This document shows, piece by piece, positions 16,463 through 25,447 of a DNA stretch of 64,000 nucleotides. The first letter of the stretch is position 1. Each line of letters begins with the position of its first letter. The notes under the pieces were generated by a model that ran no database searches, was not told where the DNA came from, and worked only from the letters and a program-made list of their open reading frames with translations. The position numbers and the translations under genes are program-made. Origin of the DNA: Unio delphinus (taxonomy: Eukaryota; Mollusca; Bivalvia; Unionida; Unionidae); the NCBI GenBank assembly GCA_029339505.1, contig JAQISU010000210.1, positions 10,027,501 to 10,091,500 of the forward strand, written 5' to 3'.

Positions 16463-19400
16463 TTATAGTTTGGTAAACCATTGAGGTATATTTGCACCTT
16501 CATATAGCCTTAATTTGTCATGGTGGACCACTTTCGGTTTTTGCTTAGGCCCTCCTTTTATTCTATACAATACATCATTAACTTTCTTCAAGATTTGATA
16601 GGGACCTTTCCATGGTCGTTGTAATTTTTGACTTAACCCAATTTTTCTGATTGGATTGTAATACCAAACAGCATCACCTTCTTTATATTTATTAAAATTT
16701 ATTTTTGTGTCATAGTTTCTTTTCATACATTTGCTGGACAAATTCATTCTTTTTCTTGCAAACTCATGTACATTTTTAATCTTATATTCAAGATTATTTG
16801 CATACTCTGTTCTGTATCTGTGTTCATTATCAGTCTCATTTATTTCAGGTTTTCCAAGTACCATGTCAATGGGAAGAATTATTTCTCTACCAAATGTCAT
16901 CATGCTGGGAGTTATTCCAGTTGATTCATGTACAGATGATCTGTACGCCATCATGACCAAAGGTAAGATTTCATCCCAATTATCTTGATGTGAAGACACA
17001 AATGCTGAAAGCATGTTATAAATAGTTCTGTTAGCTCTCTCTATCATGCCATCACTTTGAGGTCTGGCAATAGAGGTTCGTGTTTTCTCAATTCCTAATA
17101 TTATACAGATCTCTTTGAAAAGTTCTGATTCAAAGTTTTTACCTTGATCAGTGTGAATAAGAAGAGGAATTCCAAATCTTGTGATAAAATTATCAATCAG
17201 TTCTTTTGCTGTGGTTTTAGCATCAATCTTTTCTACAGGGTATGCCTCTGTCCATTTAGTAAAATAGTCACCTATGACCATTATGTATTTATTTCCCTGT
17301 TTGGTCCTGGGAAGTGGACCAATAAAATCAATAGCCACCCTTTCCATAGGAGCACCTACATTGTAGGTTTTCATGGGTGCTTTTGGTTTTCTAAGGGAAG
17401 ATTTTCTACTGGCACACACATCACATTTCTTGCACCAATTTTCAACATCTTTATTCAGCCCATACCAAAAAAATCTCTGTCGCACTTTCTGCAGAGTCTT
17501 TGCAACTCCTAAGTGTGCAGCTGTGACACTGTTATGTAACTGTGTAAGTATACAACTTTTTAAGCTTTCTGGGACAACAATTTTCATGGTGACTGTCATT
17601 CCATCATCACTTTCCCATTTCCTATACAGGATATCATTTTCTACTACAAAGGAATCAACCTGTTTCCAGTAGTATTTTATTTCATGACAGTACTGTGAAA
17701 TATCTGACCATTCATATTTCTTTTTACTTGTCACCATCCCCTTTACCACTTTCAGAACTGTATCATCATTTTGTAAATGGGGTAATTTGGACATATCCAA
17801 GTTGTCCATGTCATCTTTTGACTGATAATTACTATTTGTCTCTGTACTAATGCTACTGTCAGGAGATGGGAGTTTCTTCCTAACCTCTTTTGTAACATAA
17901 CAGAGTTTATCACTTACACCCTCCATGTGATTACAGTTTTCACTCAATACTCTTGGTTTTTCACCATGTGGACTCTCTGACAGATTTCTCACTAGAGTAT
18001 TGTCATTAAAAGAGTATCTAAATACCACAGAACACATATTCAGAATGAAGCAAATAATATATATTGGTTCTATGGGGAATAGGCATAGTAAAAATATTGT
18101 GATGAGTGATATGAAAATATCACTTTTATATAACTCTATATTTATCTCTTTGTTCTTTAAATTTACATGGGATGGAATAGACACAGAATCTATTTGATTT
18201 GGGAGCTTAGAAATACAAGCTACCAGTTCTTTATCTGATTCACTTTCAGCATGATTTTCAACTCTTTCACAATAGGTACAGTTCATTTCTACACATGGAC
18301 GCCTTGATAAAGCATCTGCATTAGAGTGCAATCTGCCAGCTCTGTGTATAATCTCAAAATCAAAGGTAGCCAGAAAAGTCAGCCACCTAGCTAATTGACC
18401 TTCTACCATTTTGAAATTTATCAGCCATTTCAGACTGCCATGATCAGTCCTCACTGTGAACTTCTTTCCATAAAGATAGTGATGAAAGTGTTTGACTGCA
18501 TTTACCACTGCAAGAAGTTCACGTCTTGTTACACAATATTTTCTTTCAGTTTTTGAGAAACATTTACTAAAGTAGCTAATTACTTTTTCCTTTCCATTTT
18601 GGATTTGGGAGAGTACTGCTCCTTGACCAACATTTGAGGCATCACAATCTAAAATAAATACATCGTTTTCAGTAGGGAATGCCAAGATTGGCGCATTTAT
18701 CAGTGCATGTTTTATGTCCTTGAAGGACTGCTCACATTTCTCAGTCCATACATATTTTCTACCCTTTTCAGACAATTCATGTATAGGTTTTGCCAAAGTT
18801 GCAAACTGATACACATACGATCTGTAATAACTTGCCAAAGAAATGAAGCTTCTAGCCTCTTTTACATTTTTAGGGGTTGGCCAGTCTCTTACTGCTGTGA
18901 TTTTATCTGTGCTTGTGCCTACACCAGATTCACTTATAGTATGACCTAAAAATGTGACCTCTTTTTGAAACAAATTGCATTTCTTCGGATTCAGTTTCAA
19001 ATTGGCATTTTTCAATCTTTGAAAAACTCTTTCCAAATTAGTGAAGTGTTCTTCAAAAGTTTTTGAATAGCAGATGATATCATCAAGGTACAAAATGACG
19101 ATTTTCCACAAGAGACCTGAAAATGCCATCTGGACAAGGCGAGTAAATGTCGCAGGTGCATTGCAGAGACCAAATGCTAATCTTCGCCATTGCCATTGTT
19201 CCCCTCCTGGTATGGAGAATGCAGTTTTATGTCTATCTTTTTCATCAATTTCTACTTGCCAATAACCTGATTTCATATCCAGACAAGACCACCATTTTGA
19301 TCCTGCTAAAGCATCTAAACTATCATCTATTCTAGGCAATGGTTGAGAATCTTTGACAGTAACATCATTCAATCCTCGAAAATCACAACAGAACCTCACA

Positions 19401-20464
19401 GAACCATCAGATTTGGTAACCATTACAATGGGAGCATTCCAAGGGCTTTGTGGACATTTTTCTATTATTCCATCTTCTGCCATCTTTTTAATTTCGTTCT
19501 CTGCAACTTGTCTTTTAGCAAGTGGTATTCGGTACGGATACTTTTTAACAGGTTTTTCATCTCTTGTGTCAATTTGATGTTTTATCAAGGTCGAATGACC
19601 TATATCACTTGATGAGGCAGAAAAGATACTCTGATGTTTCATCAAAAATTGTTTTAACTGTTCTGTTTCTTCTTTATCCAGATTTTTTGAAGATCTTACA
19701 AACATTTCTGTTAAATGTTCAGGTAATCGTTGAACACTACCCCCTTTTTGGTTTATTGTACCAACAGATGTACTGTGTACAACTTGTACTGGTTGCAATT
19801 CTGCAATAACAGTATTTTTATACAATTGAACTGGTTTTTCACCTAAATTTGCTATTCTGAGAGGAATGTATCCATTTTTAGGATGTACTAAAACTTTTGC
19901 TACTAGTAGACCAGTTTTCTCCACAAATTTTGGGAATGGTTCAGTTAAGCCCATTGTGTCTTTATCATACAAGTCAATTGGTCTGCCATTTACAATTACT
20001 TCAGATTCAGGCAATATCACAACATTTTCAGTTAAAGCGATTCTACAGCACACAGTTTTCTTTTCATCCGATTTCATATAGCATGGTACTTTTTCACCTT
20101 TTACATTTAAATAACCTTTACTAATAATAGGGTCACACTGGTGTTTCTTTAAGAAATCAATACCAAGTATGCCATCTTGTTGTATGTCTGCTAATAATAC
20201 TTCATGTGTGAAAGTATGAGTCCCTAACATAATGTCTACCTCTGCTTTGCCATCAAAGGGTTGGCTTTCGCCTGTTACAGTTAAAAGCATACTTTTTACA
20301 GGAGTCACCACTGGTTGTGAAATTTCTGACCAAGATTTTACTACCCTACTACTTAGAATTGTAACATTGGCTCCAGTGTCACACAACAAAGAAATGCAAT
20401 TTCCATTTATTTTAACATTTACGAAATATCCTGTATCAGTTCCTAGATTGTTTAGTTCGATCAA
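16463..20464 (-). CDS. Gypsy pol polyprotein (protease, RT, RNase H, integrase)
   Basis: About 1333 residues, in the -1 frame relative to gag and open a little upstream of the nominal start, so probably made by frameshifting. Aspartic protease LLCDTGANVTIL near residue 30; reverse transcriptase with FGLCNAPATF and YLDDI near 458; RNase H with LDCDASNVGQGA near 608; integrase H2C2 zinc motif at about 983-1020 and DDE core residues in AIDFIGP (about 1045), HTDQGKNF (about 1107) and GMIERAN (about 1143). Order PR-RT-RH-IN marks Ty3/Gypsy (Metaviridae). A strongly hydrophobic segment at about 780-810 lies between RNase H and integrase, which is unusual. The frame is intact. Confidence 0.97.
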   Translation of the reverse strand: MIELNNLGTDTGYFVNVKINGNCISLLCDTGANVTILSSRVVKSWSEISQPVVTPVKSMLLTVTGESQPFDGKAEVDIMLGTHTFTHEVLLADIQQDGILGIDFLKKHQCDPIISKGYLNVKGEKVPCYMKSDEKKTVCCRIALTENVVILPESEVIVNGRPIDLYDKDTMGLTEPFPKFVEKTGLLVAKVLVHPKNGYIPLRIANLGEKPVQLYKNTVIAELQPVQVVHSTSVGTINQKGGSVQRLPEHLTEMFVRSSKNLDKEETEQLKQFLMKHQSIFSASSSDIGHSTLIKHQIDTRDEKPVKKYPYRIPLAKRQVAENEIKKMAEDGIIEKCPQSPWNAPIVMVTKSDGSVRFCCDFRGLNDVTVKDSQPLPRIDDSLDALAGSKWWSCLDMKSGYWQVEIDEKDRHKTAFSIPGGEQWQWRRLAFGLCNAPATFTRLVQMAFSGLLWKIVILYLDDIICYSKTFEEHFTNLERVFQRLKNANLKLNPKKCNLFQKEVTFLGHTISESGVGTSTDKITAVRDWPTPKNVKEARSFISLASYYRSYVYQFATLAKPIHELSEKGRKYVWTEKCEQSFKDIKHALINAPILAFPTENDVFILDCDASNVGQGAVLSQIQNGKEKVISYFSKCFSKTERKYCVTRRELLAVVNAVKHFHHYLYGKKFTVRTDHGSLKWLINFKMVEGQLARWLTFLATFDFEIIHRAGRLHSNADALSRRPCVEMNCTYCERVENHAESESDKELVACISKLPNQIDSVSIPSHVNLKNKEINIELYKSDIFISLITIFLLCLFPIEPIYIICFILNMCSVVFRYSFNDNTLVRNLSESPHGEKPRVLSENCNHMEGVSDKLCYVTKEVRKKLPSPDSSISTETNSNYQSKDDMDNLDMSKLPHLQNDDTVLKVVKGMVTSKKKYEWSDISQYCHEIKYYWKQVDSFVVENDILYRKWESDDGMTVTMKIVVPESLKSCILTQLHNSVTAAHLGVAKTLQKVRQRFFWYGLNKDVENWCKKCDVCASRKSSLRKPKAPMKTYNVGAPMERVAIDFIGPLPRTKQGNKYIMVIGDYFTKWTEAYPVEKIDAKTTAKELIDNFITRFGIPLLIHTDQGKNFESELFKEICIILGIEKTRTSIARPQSDGMIERANRTIYNMLSAFVSSHQDNWDEILPLVMMAYRSSVHESTGITPSMMTFGREIILPIDMVLGKPEINETDNEHRYRTEYANNLEYKIKNVHEFARKRMNLSSKCMKRNYDTKINFNKYKEGDAVWYYNPIRKIGLSQKLQRPWKGPYQILKKVNDVLYRIKGGPKQKPKVVHHDKLRLYEGANIPQWFTKL

Positions 20465-20481
20465 TTTGGACCATTCTTTCT

Positions 20482-21798
20482 TTACAGTCGCGCTTCGGTC
20501 CCCAAGCTTGACCCATTCATGTTTCCCTGACCTCTGGTCTGTCTGTCATTATTTTCCCATTTGTTTCTAAAACTATAGTTTGGCTTGTACTTTTGATTTT
20601 GATTTCTATCTCTCTGTTCAAAAATTTGTTTTCTGTCAGTACTGTTTGAAAAGTTCTGAAACCATTTCCCATTGTAATCTCTTTGGCAAACATTTCTTCT
20701 AACATTGTCCTTCCTATCTACTTGTTTTCTGGTCCAGTTTTTGTACTCATTCTTTTCTGTTTCTGACTGCAATTTTTCTACTTTATCAGACAACTGTTCG
20801 AGTCTTTGTACAATTTTATCTAGCTTTCCTTCATTAGGTACAGTTTCTATTTCAGACAGGGAGTTCACATTTTTCTGTCTCTGTTTATCAGCTAGTTTGT
20901 GAGCTTCCATCTTAACAGCTATGGTTTCAGCCTCATTTAGTGTTTTTGGCCCACATTCTCTTAGTCTTAGTCTGGTTTCAGAGTCTAGTAAGGCATCAAT
21001 AAAATAATCCAGAGCTAAAATTTCAATTATTTCACCAGTTGCATCAGGATATGCCTGTCTGGTCAGTTTTTTTATGTTTTGTGCCAATTCAGAAATTGAT
21101 TCTCCTTTTTCGCGAACTCGAGATTTAAGTTGAGTTCTGTATATTTCAGCTTTATTTAGAGTACCAAATCTGGATTTTAACACTTTTACGAGATGGTAAT
21201 AATCTTTCCTTTGTTCTGGTTCAATTTCATTAAGCAAGGAGCGAGCAGTACCAGTGAGACTGCTGGCTAAATACAATGACTTTGAATGATAATCCCAGTC
21301 ATTAAGTTCAGCAATAATAGTGAATTGAGTTAAATATTCATCTATGTCAGTCTGACCATCATATAGCTGAGGTTTCATTCTAGACTGTTTATTTTTTCCA
21401 ATTTTCTGATGAGCATGTGTGTTTTCTCTACTACTTCTGATTTCACTGTTACTTTGAAAGCTGGGGTTTTCTATTTCTCTAGATCTGGAATTTTCATTTC
21501 TATTTTCAATCAAATGTAACTTTTTCTGTAAATTTAGCAATTTTGATTCAAAATGTTCAAATGTAGATTTCATGTGATCTGCTAGGTTGAGCACTGTATC
21601 TTTCACTTCTGTAGCTAAACTTGTCATTTGTTTTTCTAAATTACTCTCCAGTTTACCATAGCCATAGGGACTTGAATCCCTTGATCTTATTCCATCACTG
21701 TTCTCATCAATTTCACTTGTCACAATTTCAGTTTCATTTCCTGTTTCAGATCTCATATTCATATCTTCCGAACGTAATAAATGATCATTTTCCTCCAT
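20482..21798 (-). CDS. Gypsy gag protein
   Basis: 438 residues. The N-terminal 130 are acidic with a coiled-coil segment (about 50-95). Capsid-like region at about 140-290 with YDGQTDIDEYLTQF, YLASSLTGTARSLL and DYFIDALLDSETRLRL, typical of retrotransposon gag. The C-terminal part is basic and Asn/Arg/Gln rich but has no CCHC knuckle, so RNA binding probably relies on the basic tail. Stop at 20482-20484; pol continues in the -1 frame. Confidence 0.92.
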   Translation of the reverse strand: MEENDHLLRSEDMNMRSETGNETEIVTSEIDENSDGIRSRDSSPYGYGKLESNLEKQMTSLATEVKDTVLNLADHMKSTFEHFESKLLNLQKKLHLIENRNENSRSREIENPSFQSNSEIRSSRENTHAHQKIGKNKQSRMKPQLYDGQTDIDEYLTQFTIIAELNDWDYHSKSLYLASSLTGTARSLLNEIEPEQRKDYYHLVKVLKSRFGTLNKAEIYRTQLKSRVREKGESISELAQNIKKLTRQAYPDATGEIIEILALDYFIDALLDSETRLRLRECGPKTLNEAETIAVKMEAHKLADKQRQKNVNSLSEIETVPNEGKLDKIVQRLEQLSDKVEKLQSETEKNEYKNWTRKQVDRKDNVRRNVCQRDYNGKWFQNFSNSTDRKQIFEQRDRNQNQKYKPNYSFRNKWENNDRQTRGQGNMNGSSLGTEARL

Positions 21799-22012
21799 TT
21801 TTAAACTGTTTGTATATATTTCATCTACTATTGCTGGAGTCAGATTTTTATTTAATTTTGTTTTCTTTTACAGGAAGATCAACTCTACGAAATTTTCAAG
21901 AAGATAAGATTTTGTTAATAAAATTTAAGAACTATGTTATAGTGTTATATTTTCTTTTTTTTTTTAATAATTATTATTAGATCATTTTGATCCCACTTCT
22001 GACTACCAAATC
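21799..22012 (-). promoter_or_regulatory. Leader and primer-binding region
   Basis: Directly after the 5' LTR (minus strand) come GATT and then TGGTAGTCAGAAGTGGGA (plus 21991-22008), placed and shaped like a tRNA primer-binding site starting TGG. The matching tRNA was not determined. The remainder is untranslated leader. Confidence 0.55.
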
Positions 22013-23024
22013 TGTAACCTCAAGGGGTCTGGAAAATTATTCCGGGGTTTGAGCTATCATTTTCAGACCCTGAAGCTACAAGGGTTCGTCTGACTCTAGC
22101 ATTAGAGATAAAACAACAATATAGAAAGATTAAAAATTCAGGACATATTTATTCAATCATTTCTCATTTGTTAGACAAATTACATCCTTTTACCAGATTA
22201 CATATTCAAATTGTACGTAGTGAAATATATCAGTAAATAGAACCATAGTGGGCATATCTCGATTATCTAAAACATTTCATAAATTACTAAAACCAAGTCC
22301 GAGTGTTAAATATTATTTAGTGGGCATCTTATGTTCTTTTAAATTTATAAGATCTGAATTTCAGAATCCTACTTTGGGTTCTGAAATTCGGGTGTAGAAA
22401 TTTCGTCTGCTTGTGAGAACTTGTACTTTAAAATCTAAGTTCCAAATTTCGTTTCTAAATTTTCATACAATAAATCTTTTTCTTTTAAACAATTACCTCT
22501 CTCATTTTTCTCTCCTTATTCTGGATATCAAATTCCACTAGTCCTTTTCCTATCTTTCTTCTACCTTTTTCCTTTTCTACCCCTATCTGCCCTAACCCTA
22601 TCTGGTACCGATTTGGAGCAGCGACGCTCCTTATATACAAGTTTAGCACGTGTAAACATTCTGGTAAACAAAGCATGGATTGGTGGGTATTGCAATCGAT
22701 CAGCCAATCCAAATCGACCATGCAGGCGGGACATGACGTCACGACAGAAGTACACACAACTCCGTGTTTGAATTCTCCTAATTCAACATAATGTAATACG
22801 ATATAATCAGTCATGACAAATCTATTGGAATATATTATTCTCATCTTCGAATGTTTATGCAGGTACCTTAATATTAAAATCTTGTATTGTTGTACAAAAT
22901 ACGCGAATGGGTAACGAGCATATCGATATACGAGGGGACATCTCAAAATGGCTACGCTCGACCACAACAACGTGCAGTCGCTAGAATCAGCTGATCGAAA
23001 GATACATGAAGTAACGGCATAGCA
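22013..23024 (-). repeat. 5' LTR (relative to the minus-strand element)
   Basis: 1012 bp; every segment compared matches 12679-13690. Promoter elements at the equivalent places: TATA at 22629-22639 and CRE at 22734-22741, both on the minus strand. Confidence 0.95.
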
Positions 23025-23028
23025 ATAT

Positions 23029-23129
23029 TACCAGGTTTTTTACAAGGGATGACACAAGGGATGTCCCCAGGGATGCACCAAGGGATGGCCCCGGGGATGC
23101 ACCAAGGGATGGCCCCAAGGTATGGGTAG
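23029..23129 (+). pseudogene. Detached 3' end of the pX/mu-like core protein gene
   Basis: Continues the frame of the gene broken at 12678. It encodes about 33 residues rich in Gly, Met, Gln and Pro, with a GM pair recurring every four residues, and ends at TAG 23127-23129. No start of its own is likely. It ends 24 bases before the next interior-gene box at 23153. Confidence 0.8.
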
Positions 23130-23152
23130 CAATATGTATGATCCTTCCAGAA

Positions 23153-23160
23153 GATAAAAG
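23153..23160 (+). promoter_or_regulatory. GATAAAAG interior-gene box
   Basis: Same box as at 11941 and 12229. The nearest ATG (23167) is only 6 bases on, whereas the in-frame ATG at 23206 is about 46 bases on, the spacing seen for the ATPase and core genes. Confidence 0.5.
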
Positions 23161-23166
23161 GGATCC

Positions 23167-23901
23167 ATGAAGCACCACGATCTCAGACGTAACCTTTGGA
23201 AGCCCATGGAAGGACGAAAACTGACTTTAGTTCCTTACAAACGATGGATGGAATACCATCGTTGGCAAGAACAACGTACCCCCCATTTACCACCCAATCC
23301 TGATTTGAACGAGATGTCCCAATTACAACACGAATTGCAATCCTTGCTGCATCGCCACGATTTGTCCGAAACCGAAAAATCGCAAAAGTACGGTCAACTT
23401 CTGCAACGACTACAACTCTTTCATCGAAAAGCTGTGGAACAAACAGCTCTACCCACACTGTCCGATTTGAAGGCACTAATGAATAATCCGTCGCCTTTAC
23501 CCTCTACAGTAGCCAAAACAGACGTCACCCCACCATTACCCAAGGAAGAAAAAGAACCCCATGATCTCTTTCAAACACCCACTGCTACTCCCATTCCGAG
23601 TAAGATTGCCGCTTCCTTATTGACCCCTTCTCCCACGCCCCAACGAGAAGAACTCAAAACTTGGGTTAAAAAGATGATGGCTACTCCTGCTTCAACAGAA
23701 GTGAAAAAGAAAGAAAGGAAACCAGAGGTGAGAAAAGAAAAGAAGACCAAAGCTATCTCATTACCTCCGCCACCACCACCACCACCACCAGCACCCTCGA
23801 CGTCAACTCCTGTGGCACACCGGACACGTAAAACCGTTTCCAAACAACCCGCATTTCGTCCCACCCAAAGCAATATCCTCGAAGAGTGGGTCACTTATTA
23901 A
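23167..23901 (+). CDS. Conserved-looking Polinton protein upstream of integrase, function unknown
   Basis: 244 residues from the first ATG; the Met at 23206 (231 residues) is a likelier start by box spacing and gives MEGRKLTLVPYKRW. Residues about 15-100 look helical with LVPYKRWMEYHRW and QLQHELQSLLHRHDL; the rest is Pro/Ser/Thr rich with Lys clusters and a run of nine Pro near 200. Proteins of this shape (helical N-terminus, disordered tail, placed before integrase or capsid genes) occur in Polintons, but no activity is known to me. It may be a virion component. Confidence 0.75.
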   Translation: MKHHDLRRNLWKPMEGRKLTLVPYKRWMEYHRWQEQRTPHLPPNPDLNEMSQLQHELQSLLHRHDLSETEKSQKYGQLLQRLQLFHRKAVEQTALPTLSDLKALMNNPSPLPSTVAKTDVTPPLPKEEKEPHDLFQTPTATPIPSKIAASLLTPSPTPQREELKTWVKKMMATPASTEVKKKERKPEVRKEKKTKAISLPPPPPPPPPAPSTSTPVAHRTRKTVSKQPAFRPTQSNILEEWVTY

Positions 23902-23909
23902 CCTAAACC

Positions 23910-25022
23910 ATGGAGAAGGTCTTAGCCAGCATTTATTACGATCCAGCTCACCCTGCAGGTTACGGAGGCATTCAGAAATTGTATCGTGCTGCAAAAAGTC
24001 GCTTGAAAAAGCTCCGTTTACCTACAGTACAACGATGGTTACAAGAACAAGCGACGTACACTTTACACAAACCCATTCGACGAAAATTTCACAGAAGTCG
24101 CACTCAAGTGGAAGGCATCGATCATCAATGGCAAGCCGATTTAGCCGATGTCTCTCATTTAGCCACCTACAATCGTGGCTACAAATATTTGTTTTGTGTC
24201 ATCGACGTCTTTTCTAAATTTGCCTGGGTCGTACCATTGACATCCAAATCGAGCGGAGAGTTAGTACGAGCTTTGCAACTGGTGTTGAAACAAAGTGGTC
24301 GTCACCCTCTTCGATGGCAAACCGACAAAGGCACCGAATTTCTAAACCAAGCTTTCCAACGAGAATTAAAGAAACGTGACATTCATTTTTTCACCACCGA
24401 AAATCCTGAAACCAAAGCCAGTATCGTGGAACGTTTTCAACGTACCTTGAAAGAACGCATGTGGAAATATTTTACGCATCAACACACTCTCAAGTACATC
24501 GACGTCTTACCGCACTTAGTCCAAGCCTACAATCAATCTTACCATAGAAGCATTGGACGTGCCCCACAAGAGGTGACACCCGACAACGAAGTGACTGTTT
24601 TTGAGCGTCTGTTTGGTACGTCCCGAACGAGGGCTGTCCCCAAGAAAGGTGGAGAAGTGTTAACCCCGGGAGATTGGGTACGCATTGGTAAAACCAAACG
24701 CACTTTCGACAAAGGTTACTTACCCAATTGGACCACCGAATTGTTTCGTGTTACTGAACGAGTGCGTGGCCGTCATCCTGCCGTCTATAAATTGGAAGAC
24801 ATGAACGGAGAAGTATTAAAAGGAACGTTTTACTTGCCTGAGTTACAACGTGTCACCAAAAAAGAAGACGACGTGTACGACATTGAAAGCATTCTCGAAC
24901 GAAGAACTCGTAAAGTAGGAAAACGTCGTGTCAAAGAAGTCAAAGTACGTTGGAAAGGATATCCTCCTAGTTTTGATTCTTGGATTGACGCTGCCCAAGT
25001 CATCGACTATAAAAAGAAGTGA
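23910..25022 (+). CDS. Retroviral-type (rve) integrase with chromodomain
   Basis: 370 residues. Helix-turn-helix-like N-terminus (about 15-50), then the DDE core: D77 in WQADLAD, D139 in QTDKGTEF and E174 in SIVERF, a D,D-35-E spacing exactly as in retroviral integrases. A C-terminal chromodomain at about 318-368 (YDIESILERR, VRWKGYPPSFDSWIDA) could guide insertion to methylated histones. The integrase inserts the linear element and makes the 6-bp duplication seen at its ends. Starts 8 bases after the previous stop. The frame is intact. Confidence 0.97.
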   Translation: MEKVLASIYYDPAHPAGYGGIQKLYRAAKSRLKKLRLPTVQRWLQEQATYTLHKPIRRKFHRSRTQVEGIDHQWQADLADVSHLATYNRGYKYLFCVIDVFSKFAWVVPLTSKSSGELVRALQLVLKQSGRHPLRWQTDKGTEFLNQAFQRELKKRDIHFFTTENPETKASIVERFQRTLKERMWKYFTHQHTLKYIDVLPHLVQAYNQSYHRSIGRAPQEVTPDNEVTVFERLFGTSRTRAVPKKGGEVLTPGDWVRIGKTKRTFDKGYLPNWTTELFRVTERVRGRHPAVYKLEDMNGEVLKGTFYLPELQRVTKKEDDVYDIESILERRTRKVGKRRVKEVKVRWKGYPPSFDSWIDAAQVIDYKKK

Positions 25023-25027
25023 CCATC

Positions 25028-25447
25028 ATGCCCTTCAATACAGCTTCAGCAACCACAGTGACTACTCCTTCACCCACGTCATCTCTGCAAGATTTACAAA
25101 AGCAACCCTTGTGGGTGTGGTGTGGAGAACGTGTCCCTAAAACCCAAATCGTCTTTTTCTGTCAAATCTTTGTGGTGTATTGTGTCATCGGTGCAGCCAT
25201 TGCTAATTTGAGTTTGCAACAAGGAGACAAACAATTGTGGACCATTTTACTCAGCAGTTGCATCGGATATCTTCTTCCCAATCCTTCCCTGAAATACTCT
25301 TACAACGGGAACAACAATAACACTATTGGGAGTCTTGCGTCCAACGTTAGTCATTCTCCTGACAGTCACCCTTCCAATCACAATCCTCTTTTAGACACTC
25401 CTTTAACCTCGAGTGACTCCTCGGACAGAACAACATTGGAATTATGA
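25028..25447 (+). CDS. Two-helix membrane protein, conserved Polinton type
   Basis: 139 residues. A Ser/Thr N-terminus is followed by WVWCGERVPKTQ, a hydrophobic segment (IVFFCQIFVVYCVIGAAIANL, about 42-62) and a second one ending GYLLPNP (about 72-90), then an Asn/Ser/Asp tail. The pairing with a GYLLPNP motif next to the penton gene is familiar from Polintons; function unknown, perhaps entry or assembly at membranes. It overlaps the penton gene start by 4 bases. Confidence 0.75.
   Translation: MPFNTASATTVTTPSPTSSLQDLQKQPLWVWCGERVPKTQIVFFCQIFVVYCVIGAAIANLSLQQGDKQLWTILLSSCIGYLLPNPSLKYSYNGNNNNTIGSLASNVSHSPDSHPSNHNPLLDTPLTSSDSSDRTTLEL

Larger units (their letters stand above)
12679..23024 (-). 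mobile_element. Ty3/Gypsy-type LTR retrotransposon nested in the Polinton
   Basis: 10,346 bp flanked by ATAT duplications (12675-12678 and 23025-23028). Two 1012-bp LTRs (TG...CA) show no difference by eye. Reading on the minus strand: 5' LTR, primer-binding region, gag, pol in the -1 frame (protease, reverse transcriptase, RNase H, integrase, in the Ty3/Gypsy order), then zinc-finger and KCTD/BTB frames, a polypurine tract and the 3' LTR. gag and pol are uninterrupted, so the copy is young and may be autonomous. Confidence 0.97.
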
